Shown here: piece by piece, positions 27,040-40,700 of the stretch
Numbering within the stretch: position 1 is the first letter of the stretch
How the letters are laid out: each line of letters starts with the position of its first letter
Assembly (NCBI RefSeq): GCF_028769735.1
Contig: NC_088200.1
Span: 69,287,268-69,351,267 of the forward strand
DNA: 64,000 bases
Direction of reading: 5' to 3'
Origin: Zonotrichia leucophrys gambelii
Taxonomy: Eukaryota > Chordata > Aves > Passeriformes > Passerellidae
Notes under the pieces: generated by a model
Database searches by the model: none
What the model saw: the letters and a program-made list of their open reading frames with translations, nothing else
What the model was told of the DNA's origin: nothing
Translations under genes and position numbers: made by a program

Positions 27040-28960
27040 GTCCATGACCTGTCCTAAGCAGGAGGTGACAAAGAACTGCCCAAAAGGGGAGGCAAGCCAC
27101 ACCAAGCCCAGGCGTAGAGGGACAGAGGCCAAAGCCTCACTACTCCTGCATACAAGGGGCACAGGCCTTTGGCAAGGGGCCAGTGCAGGGCTGCCAGAGG
27201 GGAGCCCATGGCCTCAGCAGGGCTCAGGCTGTCCACAGCCAGCGTCCCTCCCACTTCAGCTGGGCACTCAGGGCTCTGAGTTCCACTCTGCCTGCATGGG
27301 GGGATGCCCTGAGCATTGGTGGCCCACTGCCAGCACCAGGTAGGGCTCCAGAGATGCTGGCTGGCCCTGAGCCTGCTCAGCATCCCATGAGAGCAACACG
27401 GGTGGAGAATGCCAGCAGAGAAGATGCCTGCACTGCATTTGTGTCTCAAATACTGATAACTGCATGGCTGTGGAGTCAGCCAAGGACTCCTGCTAAAAAC
27501 ATGCGAGAGCTGTTGGGAGGAACCCAGCACTATTTGTAATAACTGCACATCAGAAAGAACAACTTGTGACTGGAAAAGGAGGCCATGCAGAGGTAGGACA
27601 CCACTTCTCTGGGACAAATATCCTTGTTCGAGTGCCTGGAGGTAAACACAACACAGTACAGCAAAACAGTAAGAATAAAGCCAAGAAGTGAGCATAGGCT
27701 GTAGAGCAGAGTCAAGATCATGCAAGAACCACCACAAGCAAGAAATCTGGTTTCCGAGCACGGAAACCTATCCATAGAAAGGAAGCCCCTAAATCCTGGG
27801 CAGTGCTTACAGGACCACGGACACCTATTTTATCATCTTCATCAATGACAGAACGAGGAATGACATCCCATCATCTGGGTTGATGATGGAACCAGGATTG
27901 CTGGTCTCTTTTTCTCTCCCTTTTTCTTTCTCTCTCCCTCCTTCTCTTTAATCCACCTCTCCTTTTCTTCCTTCTCTTTTACCATATCCCTTTTCCCAAA
28001 CCCTCTGCCATGTGTATATAGGGTAGGCTAGGACGGACATAGCAATTTCCATGCCAAGTGTGTCATCTAGAACCGGGACTAGTTGTCTCTCATGCACATT
28101 TTTTTTCTTTCCCTCCCTCTGTTTAATTCATATTTTATTCTCTGCTTTCCCTTTCACTCTGCACTTTCTCCCAAACCCTCTGCCTTGTGTATAGGACAGG
28201 GTATGGACTAACAATTTCCATGCCAAGTGCGTAAGTTACTAACAAAACTTGGTGAGATTTTGCAGACCTAGTCACTTTTGTTGTTCCTTTTGATCACGAG
28301 CATTTATAAGTATTGGATGCTTCCTTCCCCGTAAGGGGGCATTCACAAGGAGGTGGTTTCACCATGGACACACTAGCGTAAGTTCTGTCTCAAGAAGTTT
28401 TCTTCTTCCCATTTCTGGGAATGTCCTGGACCAGTCCTGCAGGAGAGGACCACAGAGATGCCAGTGGAGAACACAATCCCCAGCTGTTGGGGCAACCACA
28501 GTGAGCAGGGCACAGCCACAAGCTCTTAGGGCACTGTCTTGTACCTCACCCCATGGCACATTCACAGTGCACAGGAGCCCATATTCTTGTACAAGTCGCC
28601 CGTGTGGTCTCCACTGGGATCCAGAGGCCCAGCCAGCAGTCAGCCACCACACAGGACCAGGCACACAGCATGCCTGTGGCAGCTCCCCTGGGCAAGCAGG
28701 ACCCAGAACATGGAGGAGAACATCAGGCCCTGAAAAGCATGAGAAGGACCAGAGAGTCATCTCCCAGACAGAGCCTTCTCATGTGCTGAAGACCAGCAGC
28801 CAGGTAGCCCTTGTACATCCCAGGAGACCTGCATCAAATACTGGAGCTATATCACAGAAAATATCCCTCACAAGAAAATGCCAGGATCTAAATATTTGGA
28901 CTGCCTCCCAGATATTACTCCCCAGTTGGATCTGGCACCCTTTTCTACACCTGATACAAT
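27040..28960. other. GC-rich mosaic with no recognised gene
   Basis: Two GC-rich blocks (27040-27540 and 28390-28790) flank the tandem duplication described separately. They contain overlapping ORFs on both strands (longest 235 codons, minus, 27054-27761) with no domain, signal or conserved motif that I recognise. This looks like an old retroelement or satellite-like insertion. Confidence 0.4.
27890..28235 (+). repeat. Imperfect tandem duplication of a pyrimidine-rich 165-180 bp unit
   Basis: Two units (27890-28070 and 28071-28235) share AACCAGGATT/AACCGGGACT starts, a long CT-rich middle, CCCAAACCCTCTGCC, TGTGTATA, and AATTTCCATGCCAAGTG ends. Probably part of a retroviral LTR or leader, but no family is recognised. 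Confidence 0.7.
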
Positions 28961-31053
28961 CCTGAGGAACTTTTATCAGGTCTTAAGCATTCACCAGACC
29001 TCTTTAAGGTCTGTTTGTTTTGCCTAACACAATAGGCCACTTTTCACATTTCACTTCATTTAGGCCTTGGATCACCACCAAATGGTAGACAGCTGATTTT
29101 TTTCTCTAATTTAAGACCTTCAGAGGCAGTTTATCAGCCAGATCTATCCCTTCTGTATTTGGTACTAATTACCTGTAATCCAGCCAAACGAAGTATAAAA
29201 GCCTGCTGCAGCAGAATTCACAGACTACAGGCAAGACAGAGACACCTATTTTAATGAACACAAGAAGCAGGAACCATTGTGTAACTCAGCTTCTCTCCAG
29301 TTTGGATCTGGATCTTAGCTCCATGCCATACTTAACCTCACTTGAAATTAAAGAAGGAGGTCCTTAAGAGCTCCCAAACCCAGTGATACTATTTTGTCTT
29401 ACCTCTGTTAGTCAGCACCTTCCCTCCACCAGTAGATGTGAACCAAACCCAAACTTGAATGGTTCCCTTAAACAGCAAATACATACATCCCAATTGCCCC
29501 ACAGGCAACTGGGAATGCTCCAAGAGACTGCAGAACAACTGCAGAGGCACTTCAAGCAAGATCAATACAAAAGCTTTTATCTACAGTTTCATTACAAAAT
29601 TTTTCATACAGGCTATTTGACAGCATGAAGACAATTTAAAAAAACCCCAAAAACTGAAGGACAGAGAAAGGCACCAAGTCTAAAAAATCCAGTTTATGCC
29701 AAGTACTTTATTCAATGAGAACACTGAGAAGCTGAACATTTCAGTACAGATTTTCTGCCTCCCATCAGTTTCAGATCTAGGGAAAAAACAACACATTTCA
29801 GCTTCTACTCTTACAAAGAAATAAGTTTACCTCTTAGGGTCCTTTCAATAAGGATTCCTGTAAATGCCATGCTAATGAACAGCAATGACCACTTTGATCA
29901 TGTGGAGAGAAAAGGAAGCAGTCAGAGAGGACATGACAAGCATGTCCTAGACCTGTTTATGAAATTATTGCATCTTGACTGGCAGAGAGAAGTAGCAACA
30001 TGCCAAAAATCTGACTTTTTTCTAAGAGCAGGGTTCCTGTAGGTTATATTTACTATTTTTATATAAATTAAAGAGGGTGATAAATAAGTAATAAATGTCT
30101 CCCTAGGAAAAAAAAAAGAGAGAGGAGATGAATTTTAAAGAACACTACTTGGTGCAAGTGAGTCTTCAGCTCTGGATTCAAGATGAAAACATATTATACA
30201 TATATTTTTTAAGATATTTGTTTGGTTTTTAAATGCCTAAAGATCCCTTTTCTTTTAAATCTCTGGATACCTTTTTCATCTCCTTATCTTTCACAGCCAT
30301 TCATATTCTTGGCAGCTTTTTTCTTGACTGCACAAGGCCCTGCAGTAGCCTTTTTCAGGTCCTACTTAAATTTCTAATGATGCTGTGCCAGAGTTAATGA
30401 ATACATGGGATAGTCTGAACTATGAGAACATCCTAAAGAAGACATGAGAAACTAAGTAGAAGCTCAGAAGCAGAAAAAGCTCTCAGTTTAACTCAAGAAT
30501 GAGCAATGTTGCTGACAGTGAGCAGACTGAATTAGCAACAGCCTCACATTACAGTATGTTAATGACTAAGGAAAAGCCCAATAAATGAAAACAGCAGTAG
30601 TATAGAAGAAAGAAATGAACTTGAAAGACAAGGTATAAAAAGAAAGAAAAATTGAAGACTACATTGAAAGATGAAGCAACTGGTGCCAATGTACTGACAA
30701 TTATTTTTTATTTTTTATAAAAGAAGTAGAAATCTTATAACAATGCTCAAGTTAGTTAACTATTAGGAATACCATTTGGCCACAGGCCTCTGAAAGATTG
30801 TTTCAGCTTGTCAAAGTGTGAGTATTTTTACGGGCAAAAAAACTGAAACTAGAAATACCACTGGATCAATCCACACTCAAAAAAGTCTCATGCTTCTTTC
30901 CTTTCTGTATTTAAACTAGGATTCAAAAACTAGTGTTCTCCAGCTGTCTAGTTGTTTGTAATTGACTATATCCTTCTCTCTTGTACTATGTATACAGAAG
31001 TTCATCAAACAATTACAGAATCTCCCAACATATTTGGAGACATCTATCCTCAA
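28961..31053. other. Intergenic flank downstream of YTHDC2
   Basis: AT-rich with several A-runs and a further AATAAA (minus) near 30710, so part of it may be an extended YTHDC2 3' UTR. No other gene seen. Confidence 0.5.
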
Positions 31054-31671
31054 TTTATTTATTTTAATCAAACTCCAAGAATGATTAATTAACATTAAAC
31101 TGGCTTCTTCCATACATTTACTGCACTGAGAATTCTTTAAATGTAAACTGTCTGCTGGGCTATTTTAAACCCACAAAAAACTTACATGTGGTGCGTTGCT
31201 TTAAACTTAGTTTTGAACTTTACCACATTTTCAAGTATCTGCTCACTACTGTAGAAAAAAATAATCAGTCAAAAAAAGACTCGTAGATAACCTTATTGAC
31301 ATTTTTTACAACAAGGAAACACTGAAACAAACATAATCCCCTCTTTTTTTTCCACTGCTAGCTAAGAGCTAGCAGGACTAAGAGCTTCAGGAATTCGTTT
31401 GTTGTGCCACCTTCTTCCTGATCTTGGTATTGTAGGCATGCTGCTGGTTCTAGTGGTTAGAGCTGATGTTTCAATGTCAGCTAGAAAAAATCAAAAGGAA
31501 GAAAACATTTAGTTCTCTGTGTACCTGTTCTTCCAGAAGCTACAAATGACAGTACTGAAATGATATAGTGTATGTTGAGACCTGCTCCTCCATCACAAAA
31601 CCAGAATGCAATACATGAAATAATAACTACCTCCATCTCATTATCTGACATGCTTAATCAGTTGAGTTTTT
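31054..31671 (-). other. YTHDC2: Probable YTHDC2 3' UTR to a poly(A) signal cluster
   Basis: On the minus strand, about 610 nt after the stop, there are two overlapping AATAAA hexamers (plus 31054-31063) and an ATTAAA next to them, followed by T/G-containing sequence. This is the first strong signal cluster; another AATAAA sits near 30707-30712, so a longer UTR is possible. No transcript evidence is available. Confidence 0.35.
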
Positions 31672-31734
31672 TCACTCCAAAGGAATATGGTCCCAAAGCT
31701 GCAACAACTGCTCTCCAACTTGTGGTTCGAGCTC
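31672..31734 (-). CDS. YTHDC2: YTHDC2 exon 29 (stop codon)
   Basis: Residues 1397-1416 ([20 protein letters not shown]) then TGA. It matches the mammalian last exon up to the IPL position and then stops early, so the final residues known in mammals are missing. Acceptor TTCTAG. Confidence 0.93.
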   Translation of the reverse strand, partial: ELEPQVGEQLLQLWDHIPLE

Positions 31735-34700
31735 CTAGAAGCAATCAGGAAATTAGAAAATTCATTAGCACTGCTGCCATTGTGCATGTAAAAACTATTT
31801 ATTACAAAATCCTTAGAAGAGGTTGCTGGTGGTCTTTCTGAAATAATTACTTTTGCTATTGTGACTTATATTAGAACTAACCCTACAAAAAGGGGTCAAC
31901 AGCAGATTAGAAACATTCATAAGCAACGCTCACCTACCAGTTGTTTGGGGTTTTTTGTTTCAGGCAAGATGTCAGTTATCAAAAAAGAATTCTTAATGAA
32001 GATACCATCACTAGAACAGATGCGCCATATGATTTGTGCGTTCCACAGGCCACTTCCTTATTAACTAAAGATCATTATTCTCCACATCTTTTAGGTTTAA
32101 GTGCAGTAAATGCAGTGGAGAATGTGGAAAGGCAGCTCACAGATAATGCAGTGGCTCTTGGTGGAATCACAGACAATAATATAAATCACTTATTTTTGGT
32201 ATTGTTCAGATTCTTTAGGTCTTAAGAGCCACCTAGAGGAGATGCACTGTCAACTTCAACATGTGCTATGTTCCTTTCCTTGTTCTTACAATACTTTCCT
32301 TATTTTTCAACTGAAGAGTTTTTGGGGAAGCAGTGAGAAGACAATACAAAAAGTTTAGCTCCAGAATCTTTTATCAAGGAGATGTTATGGGAGGGGACTG
32401 AGGAGAATGCAAAAACTGCTGCAGAGAATTCTTGTGCAAATTCTTTTCTGGCTTTTTGTAGTTGCATTTAGCTTTAATAGATTGGAGAACAGTACTAAGC
32501 TTTATTCTGCCTCAAATATCAAGATTCTTTTGAGGCTTTACAGAAAATGCAAACCTCTAATTATGAATGGTTATTTGGGTATGACAGACTATTTTATCTC
32601 AGAGGACACATCTGAATCAAACAGGAGGCAAACCTCCAGAAATTAAAAGAAAACCACCAACAACACTTCTGAAAAAATCCAGCTTTAAATATTTTTTTAA
32701 AAAACAACATTAAGCAAGAAACTGGTTTGATTTTAACAAATTCACTACTGCAACAGTAATTATGCATTAGCTGAAGCTACAATGCGCTCCAAGGAACTGT
32801 GATTCACATTAATATGTACATGAACACAGTTGAGTTCAAGGCTGAACAAGCTAATGAAGAAAACACAGTTCCACCAAGTAAAGAAGGCTTTAGAAGAGAA
32901 TAATAACTACCTGGCCATCTCTGCTTATTTGTACTTTCTTATTGTCATTCCAAGGGTTGAGCAAATGATGTGCAAACTGGAAAGGAATGCTTTCTTTTCG
33001 GATCCACTCCACCTTAAATACACCTCCAAGTTCAGCAGATCCCCAGTCCGGACTTTTCTCACACCCTATTGATGAACACATGCTAGCAAAACCCTGGAAG
33101 AAAAATTTAAATATTAAAGAACGGACATAATGAGAGCATATCTATCTATGCTGGAATTAAACAAATGAGTGGACTTCATATGAAACTTTCAAATTAGTTT
33201 CAGTGACTGATTCAAACACTCACACACATGAAGCTGGATCTCCCAAAATGTTTACACCTAGAAAGCTAGAAGTATAATTTGTTTTTTCCACATCAAATAT
33301 ACTTTCTAGAATAGAAGCATAAAGGATACCTTTCAATTAATCTTTCACAATTAACATTCAAGCGGCTTTATAAAGAGGTTGAAAAGCTGCAGTAAAAAGT
33401 GCAAGGTATCAAGATGAATGTTCTATGCCCATTAGCTATTCCTCATTACTTGTACAAAATTCTTTCAAACATCTCTTACTTCCTTCCATCCGTCCTTCCA
33501 TCCCTCTTTCCCTTATGCCCTCTTTGTTAACAAACATTCATATACAATTAAAAATGAGGAGCTGTTCTCCAAAGAAATAAATTAAAGCTGCTTAAAGTTT
33601 CTTTTTTAATGAAGCTGAAAGAAATTCCAACAAGACAAGTATTCAGAAATTAAATGAAAGAAAACACAAATCCAAGACTGCCTTCAATTAATTTAAGGAT
33701 ACCCTTTAAACACACACACACCAAACAAAACAAAAATAAACCCAGACCATGCACAATGTATCAACTCTTCAGGTGAATTTACTCCAGTTATGACTTAGGA
33801 GTCCAAGAGATGCAGTGCACTGCCTAAGGTTACCAGCACACACTGCTGCTTTAAGTCATACAGCCCTAGACAGCTCAAGCCTTAAATGAAAATAAATGAA
33901 AATTAATAAAAAGAACAGGGAAAAACACAGGTGGGAAGTAGAGACACCTGAGGCAAGAAATTATTATTAGAAATGTTAATCTCACGTTCCCATGAAGATA
34001 AGTGCATCCGGAAGGGCAAGGCAACATAATCTACCTACATCCTGAGTTCAGTGTGTCCTCCCCTCCCAGCTCTCTTGTCTAAGAACACCAGTACAACAGC
34101 CCATTTTCAGATTCAAACGGCATGCTGAAAATTACTTTCCAATACGGCATTTGCATTTACCAAATCACTGTACACATACATACATTTCAGAACAATCCTT
34201 TAGTGGTATCATCCATACCTCTATGTTTGGACTGGTTCATAAAATTTTAAGTTTAGCTGACTTCTATTTATAGTTTATAATATATAAAGAGATAAATTGA
34301 ACTTTCTTTACCTGGAGCAATTGAGTTTAGCAGGCTCTACAAAATAGTTAACCTGCAACTTTGTACTAGCAGGCCAAGTCTTCAGCTTTAAACTGGCCAC
34401 AAATACGTCAGTAAACTGCTGACAAATACCTCACTAAATGTGAACTCAAGACAGTTCGGAAAGAAACATGGCCATGACTTTCCAGCTTCCTAACTTTGAG
34501 AAACTACAGTTCCAGCAGAACAGTTTTTATTAAAACTTGCATTAAAGACACATGAGTTTCCTGGCTTTAGAAAGCTGTGACTTGATTGTATCTTCTTTTT
34601 CACTTACAACATTTATTTTGGCATGCAGAGAAAAAGTCAGAAATTCCCTGCTTTGTATGGATTTCTTTGTTTGTTCCACTGCTGCCATTTTAAAGCATTT

Positions 34701-37700
34701 ATGTAGGGTAGAAACATTATCCTGACTCACTATGTTTGGAGACAACCTAGTTTTATCCTTTGAGGGAAAAATCGAGTCCATTAAAAGGGACTACTTTGGA
34801 GAAGAATGAAGTACTCTTCCTCAGCAATCAGAGACATTGGCACAGTACTAATTATGGAGTGAGAAGTCATAAGCAAAGCTCTCCATACTGTACACAGCCA
34901 TTTGCTGCGCTTTACTAAACCATCAACCACTACCAACAGCTGAGGACTCAATTAGCTAAGGACTCACCTGGAAGTGTCCAGACCCCTGGACAGAAAATAT
35001 TAAGTAAACCACGCTGCTTTGCCTAAAGGCTCCATTCAGTTTAAGTTCATTGCCTGGCATAGTGGACCATATACCCTTCTGCTGAGAAATCTCAATGTTC
35101 TGGAAGTTGCTGCTTTTCATTATAAAGTACCGAACTGGCTTATTTTGTCTTGGTGAAGGTGATTCGGGAGCCTGAAAGAATTAAATTAAATTAATAAATA
35201 CAATAAAATAAAAATACAATAAAAATAATAATACAATAACAAAAATTACAATAAAATAATAAATAAAATAAACCAAGTTTTAGCTCTGAAGTTCTGCACG
35301 CATGCAGACAGACCTTTCAAGGAGTTTTTCCTCTCTTCTCCAAGGTTATACAAGAAATATACTATCTATCAGCTGCTCCTGTCAGAATTGCATTGAAAGC
35401 ATATTTACATCTATTTTACATTTTTAAGCATTTTTCAAAATTATAATTAATTCATGAGGGGCAGCAAACTATTATGGCAGAACAAGCCTACACAGTCTAG
35501 TGATTAATTACAATTTTTTGAAGTCTGAGACAACTTCAGACGACACAAAATTAATCACCCTAGACTGTAGCCTGCGGCACACTTGCATTTCCATTTTCAG
35601 GAAACAAATTTTCTCCCTGTTACACTGGCTGAATTTAAAAAATACAGGAAGATTTATGAAAATAACCTCACAAAAAATGTATGCTTTAATAAATAATCAT
35701 CAAAAAAACTGCTAAGCAGTCATAATGTTGCAGATAACACAAAACTTAAAGAGAAGCAGTACCAATGTATGCTATAACAGAAGCAGAGGAAGACAGATTC
35801 CACAGAATTCAGAAATGCATGTATTGTACACACTGTCACTGTTTTTTATACCAAGTTTCAAAAAAAAAAACAAACAAAAACAACTAAACACCTCAAAATT
35901 GATTTTTTTTCCTACTTTGAATAGCTTTTAGAACAAAGATTCGTGAGTTTTGATTCCAAACTAAATATTATGTGGTTGTTAACAATGAAAATCTAAGTTA
36001 GGTTCTTAATTTATCAGTACAATACCTGATAGTTTCTGAAAGATATCTGCAAGAGATTCTATTAATTTTGAAGAGCAGGGTAATATGTTTATAAGAACTG
36101 TACCTTCCCAGACATTGGAGAAGATGGACTAGCACAGGGGCTAGGGAAGCTACTGCTGTCTGCAGATTTCACTGATGATCGATCTGACCTCTCATCTGAA
36201 GTTTGTTTGGAGTGTAAAATATTTTTTCGTTTGTACTTCTTTGGCTGACGTGTAGACCTCATCAGAACTCTAAAATGTAAAGGTAGATACACAACAGACC
36301 CTGACTTTTTCAAGAGGGCACAGAATAATTTATACCTACATATCAGCCTACTAAATGACCATATATACTAGTCATTCCAAAACATATTAAACACTAAATA
36401 AAAAAGGATGCATTCACTCTGTAATGGTTAAACCTCTTCTGCTACTTCCCAAGGAGTACAACTCATGGATACTATTTCCGACTGCTTTCCCAAACAGCCA
36501 GAATATGTAATAAATAATTCTCAATGAAATCACAACTAACAACTCAGCACAGGGCAGTATCAAAGCTTTCAGCTGTATTTATATTGTTTCTTTCTTCTTA
36601 AAGCTAGCAGAAATTCAAGTGATGTCTTTACAGATAAATAAATTACAAGCTACAGTCTCTGGAAGATTTCAACATCTTACTTTTCATCATTAGAGGAGTC
36701 AGAGAATTCAGTTTCTGCTGTACTTCTCCTGGTGTTAGTTGACCTCCATGTAGATGGTACAAGACAATCTTCAGAAACCACAGGTCTTGGTTTCTGACCA
36801 ATTCCTGAAGGCTGCTGCAAACGTGCAGACTGTTCTTCAATAGTTAAAACAGCTACAACTGCTCTTACAATTGCTTCATCAACTCGCGACCACGATTTAG
36901 AAGGAGCTCGCATGCGATGCAGAAATAAGCTATGCCACTTCTGTCTGAGTTGCAACAGCAAGCCAGCAGCCTGTAATGAATTGCAGTTTTGTTAAAGACT
37001 AATAAAAAATATATCAGTTAGGCAAAGGATATCCTACGTCTTTCCTATCAGGCAGCCCGTGGCATTCTGGCAAACTGAAAGGCAAGGCTAATGGCTCAGG
37101 GGGGAAGAAAACCTTACATTTAAATTATGCTGCTATCTTTTCTCTCCTCAGGTCCAAGATAATTTCTAAACCATTTCATGCTGCACTGCACAAAACTTAA
37201 AATTCTATTGTAAACACACAGGATTTTTCATTTTTCACTTTAAATATTTATCTTTTCTTTAAAAGCAGTCTTTTCATGTCTAATGCCCTTCCTGCCAGTT
37301 CAATTTGTATTTATGGGCTCTTCAGACATACTTGATGGAAAAGACCTCTGGTTACTCTACCTTCTAACACCATCAGAGCTTCGCAATAACCAGAAGACTT
37401 GTATCCTCAAAGGTTGAGGCTCTTTTCTTCTTTTTAGAAAACCTGACAGCAATTTTCTTTCAGCAGCTCCCGTTTCAGGGGCTCCATTTTAGTCAAGCAA
37501 CTTAAGTCATCCTCTCAGAAGAGGAAATACACAATATGCCATTTTTACTATTCTCTCGACTCCTGCTCAAATTTTGTCTAACCCAGCCCAAGCCAAGGTC
37601 TTGTGTGCTGGCACAACACCACACAGGCAATACAGGTGACCACAAACAGCAGCACAGCCATTACACAGCCACTACTCCTGCACCCTGCTGCTCCCTACAG

Positions 37701-40700
37701 CCATTTTCTTTTGTCTGTCAGTTTATTTAGAATCTCCCAACTTATGGAAATGGATCAAACTGCCAGGCTGGAAATCATAAAACATCAGATACCCAAATTG
37801 CTTCCCAAGCAAATCCAACAGCAGCTGACTGCTGAGGCTCTCCTGCTTCCCAGTGTGATATGCAGGACAGCCGCACCATGACAGAGGAAGAAGGATGAAC
37901 ACTTGCAGTTCTTTCTTCCTTTTTGCTCACAGGTGCAAGATTTAGGAGTTACAGGTTGTATCAATCTGTAGGAAACCCTACAACTCGGATGTTGAATATG
38001 TGAATTCACGCAAATGACTAGCCTGGGCAAAAGAAGATTGAGTCCATGTTTGTGTGTTTTCCATATTTCTTACTGAATTCATGAAATAAAAGTTAACTAA
38101 AAGTTAGTGTGTTTTCCTGTAAATTTGAGACACTTGAAGGGATCACAATAGCCATTCTTACAGCAAATTTTTGGATATTCAACTGTTTTAAGAATCTTTT
38201 TAGGATGGTATGGCATAAATATTCTTCTACACAAAACAAGCATGGAAGTGATAGATTACGTACTTCAGAGTCCAGTTTGAGGTGGAGCCATTCATCTAGC
38301 TTCAGTAATGATACATTAGAAGTTGTTCTGTCCTCCATCTCACTGTCACTGCTATCACTGGATACCCTGTCTCCTAAATGAAGTATAAAAACATGCATTA
38401 ACATTTCTGTATTATTTACATTTACATTAAAAACTTGAACATCACTATATTACCCGCAATAAGCTAATTTTCCTTCTAAATTTTCACTTAAAATGTAAAC
38501 ATTTGTAAACACGCTTTTTTATTTCCGCATATACATCCCAGGGAAGGCCTTTGCTTCAGTTAGAAGAATGGGTTCCCAGACCTCCTAAGAGCCCTACTAC
38601 ATAAACACCTATACTGATGTGATCTGACTCTTTCATGCACCTTCACCAATAACAAGCCATTATCAAAGTTTTGCCTGAAGTTGTTGTTGGCAAAACCACA
38701 TATTGCTCTATGTTTTCTATCTTAGTATAACAATTAAGAAAAAAATATAAATGCACGTGGCTATTTAGGATTCCTTTTTCAAAGTGCAATTCAATCAGCA
38801 ATAACATTATTTTAAGGGGAACAGTTTTGGAGCAGTCAGGAAAGTCAGCCTGGACTCTTACTTCAAATTAGTATTTCTACAGAATTGACAACAGATAAGA
38901 TTATTTTCGCTTCTATTCTTACAGCACGCCATTTAAATATGAAAAAAGGAAATTTAATAAGTTGTCTACTACTTCTAGCTAAAAATATGGCTAATTGGCA
39001 TTAAAAGTTATCAGTAGAAAATAATCTTTAAAATGCACGTGTTAACTGAAAGCAATATGATTATTTGCCACGTTAACTGTAACTATATTATTCAGTTTGA
39101 ATCATCTGGTTCAAAGTATCAAATAAACTAGGCTGTAGAAAAAATATACATACTACACTTCTCAGCATTAGTACTGTCTTTAAACATTTTGGTTGCATTT
39201 TTTATTTTTTTGAAAACTATACTGTAATTTCCGAGACTCCAGAATCGTAAAGCTTATGAACTTACAAGGATTCACAAAACTCAAAACATTTGTTACACAG
39301 CCTATAAATTATTCCTGAACAGATACAGGAACTATATATAGCTCTGTATTTCAAAAAATAGCCAAATTATGTAGAAAATAGACTTGCAAAATAAGTTTTC
39401 CAAACCACGTACTAGTATAATACGAACGCAACCATTCCAAATCCAGACTCTGATATACCTTGACAGGATGAAGATGCCTGTAACGCATTACTTGGTAACC
39501 TAGCTGGTCCGCAGAAGAGAGCCACAGTGATGGGTGTTACAACAGAACAGCACCTGATGCTTGCTATCCTGTGAGCTCTCGTCATTTCATCGTATATCAG
39601 CCAGTCTGCAGGGAGTGCCTGAACAGCTGCAGTTTGGCTATTCACTGAGGGAATCTGTGCAGGAGCAAATAAGACTAGGTTATTTTATCATCTATGTGTC
39701 ATTAAAATAAATTTTAAACTTAGCTCCTACTTTATGTATGTAGAAATAAATACATAATTATTTACATACACAAGAATAAGAAAAGCACAAGTATATTCAA
39801 CCAGACTTAAAAGTTATCCTATTACCTTGAAGAAAGATATTTTGCTTTAAAAGAGGATCTAAAGAAGTATCAGTTTCAGAGCAGAATTGTTTCTTCGTAA
39901 CAATGAGCAGAGATTGTTACCTCATCTAAATACTTCTACAACTAGCTTTTTCTTTTAATATTTTGTCTTGTTACACTTAGCAGGACTAACAGAAATACTG
40001 GAAAAATACATCAACTCAAATTTTTCATTCTACCACCCGCCAGAAAAAAATATTTTCTAAAACATTCAAAGTGTCTTTACCTTTTTATACTGAGGTTGAC
40101 TAAGAACAGAGGTTGGATGAAATCGCACTTTCTTCTCCTTTGGTGCAGTTAAAACCAGGCTCCGTCGGTCTACATGCACGAGATTGGGATACATCCCAGC
40201 CACTAGGGCAGCTTTAACTACAGCCCAGTTTTCAGAGTTAGCATTAACATCTCTAATATCAGCTCCTCCTCTGGCTCTAACAAAACCTGAAGAAAGAAGG
40301 AGGTCCAAATTGTGTTATATTTGCTTGTATTTAAGATCTCCTTTTTTGCTTCTCCAAAGAATTTGAAAAACAAAAATTAAATAAACTATAAATTAGTTAC
40401 ATTTTTCACAACTGCCAACATTAACAGCACCAAGAAGTAACCCTCACACTGAACTCCTTCCTGGTAAGGGGTTTCATACTAGTGCAAAATAAAACTACTT
40501 TTTACAATACTTCCTAACAAAATATTAGAAATTGTGTCATTTAATTGCAACTTGCTTACAATTTAGCATGAGTGGACCCTGCTCAAAACCTAGAGTAGGT
40601 GAACTTTAAATATAGTGCAGGTGAACTGTTTGTTAGCATGAACAGCTAAGCAGAGGAAGTAAAAGGTATCTCTGGATGAAGGATGAGACCAAGGAAGTAG

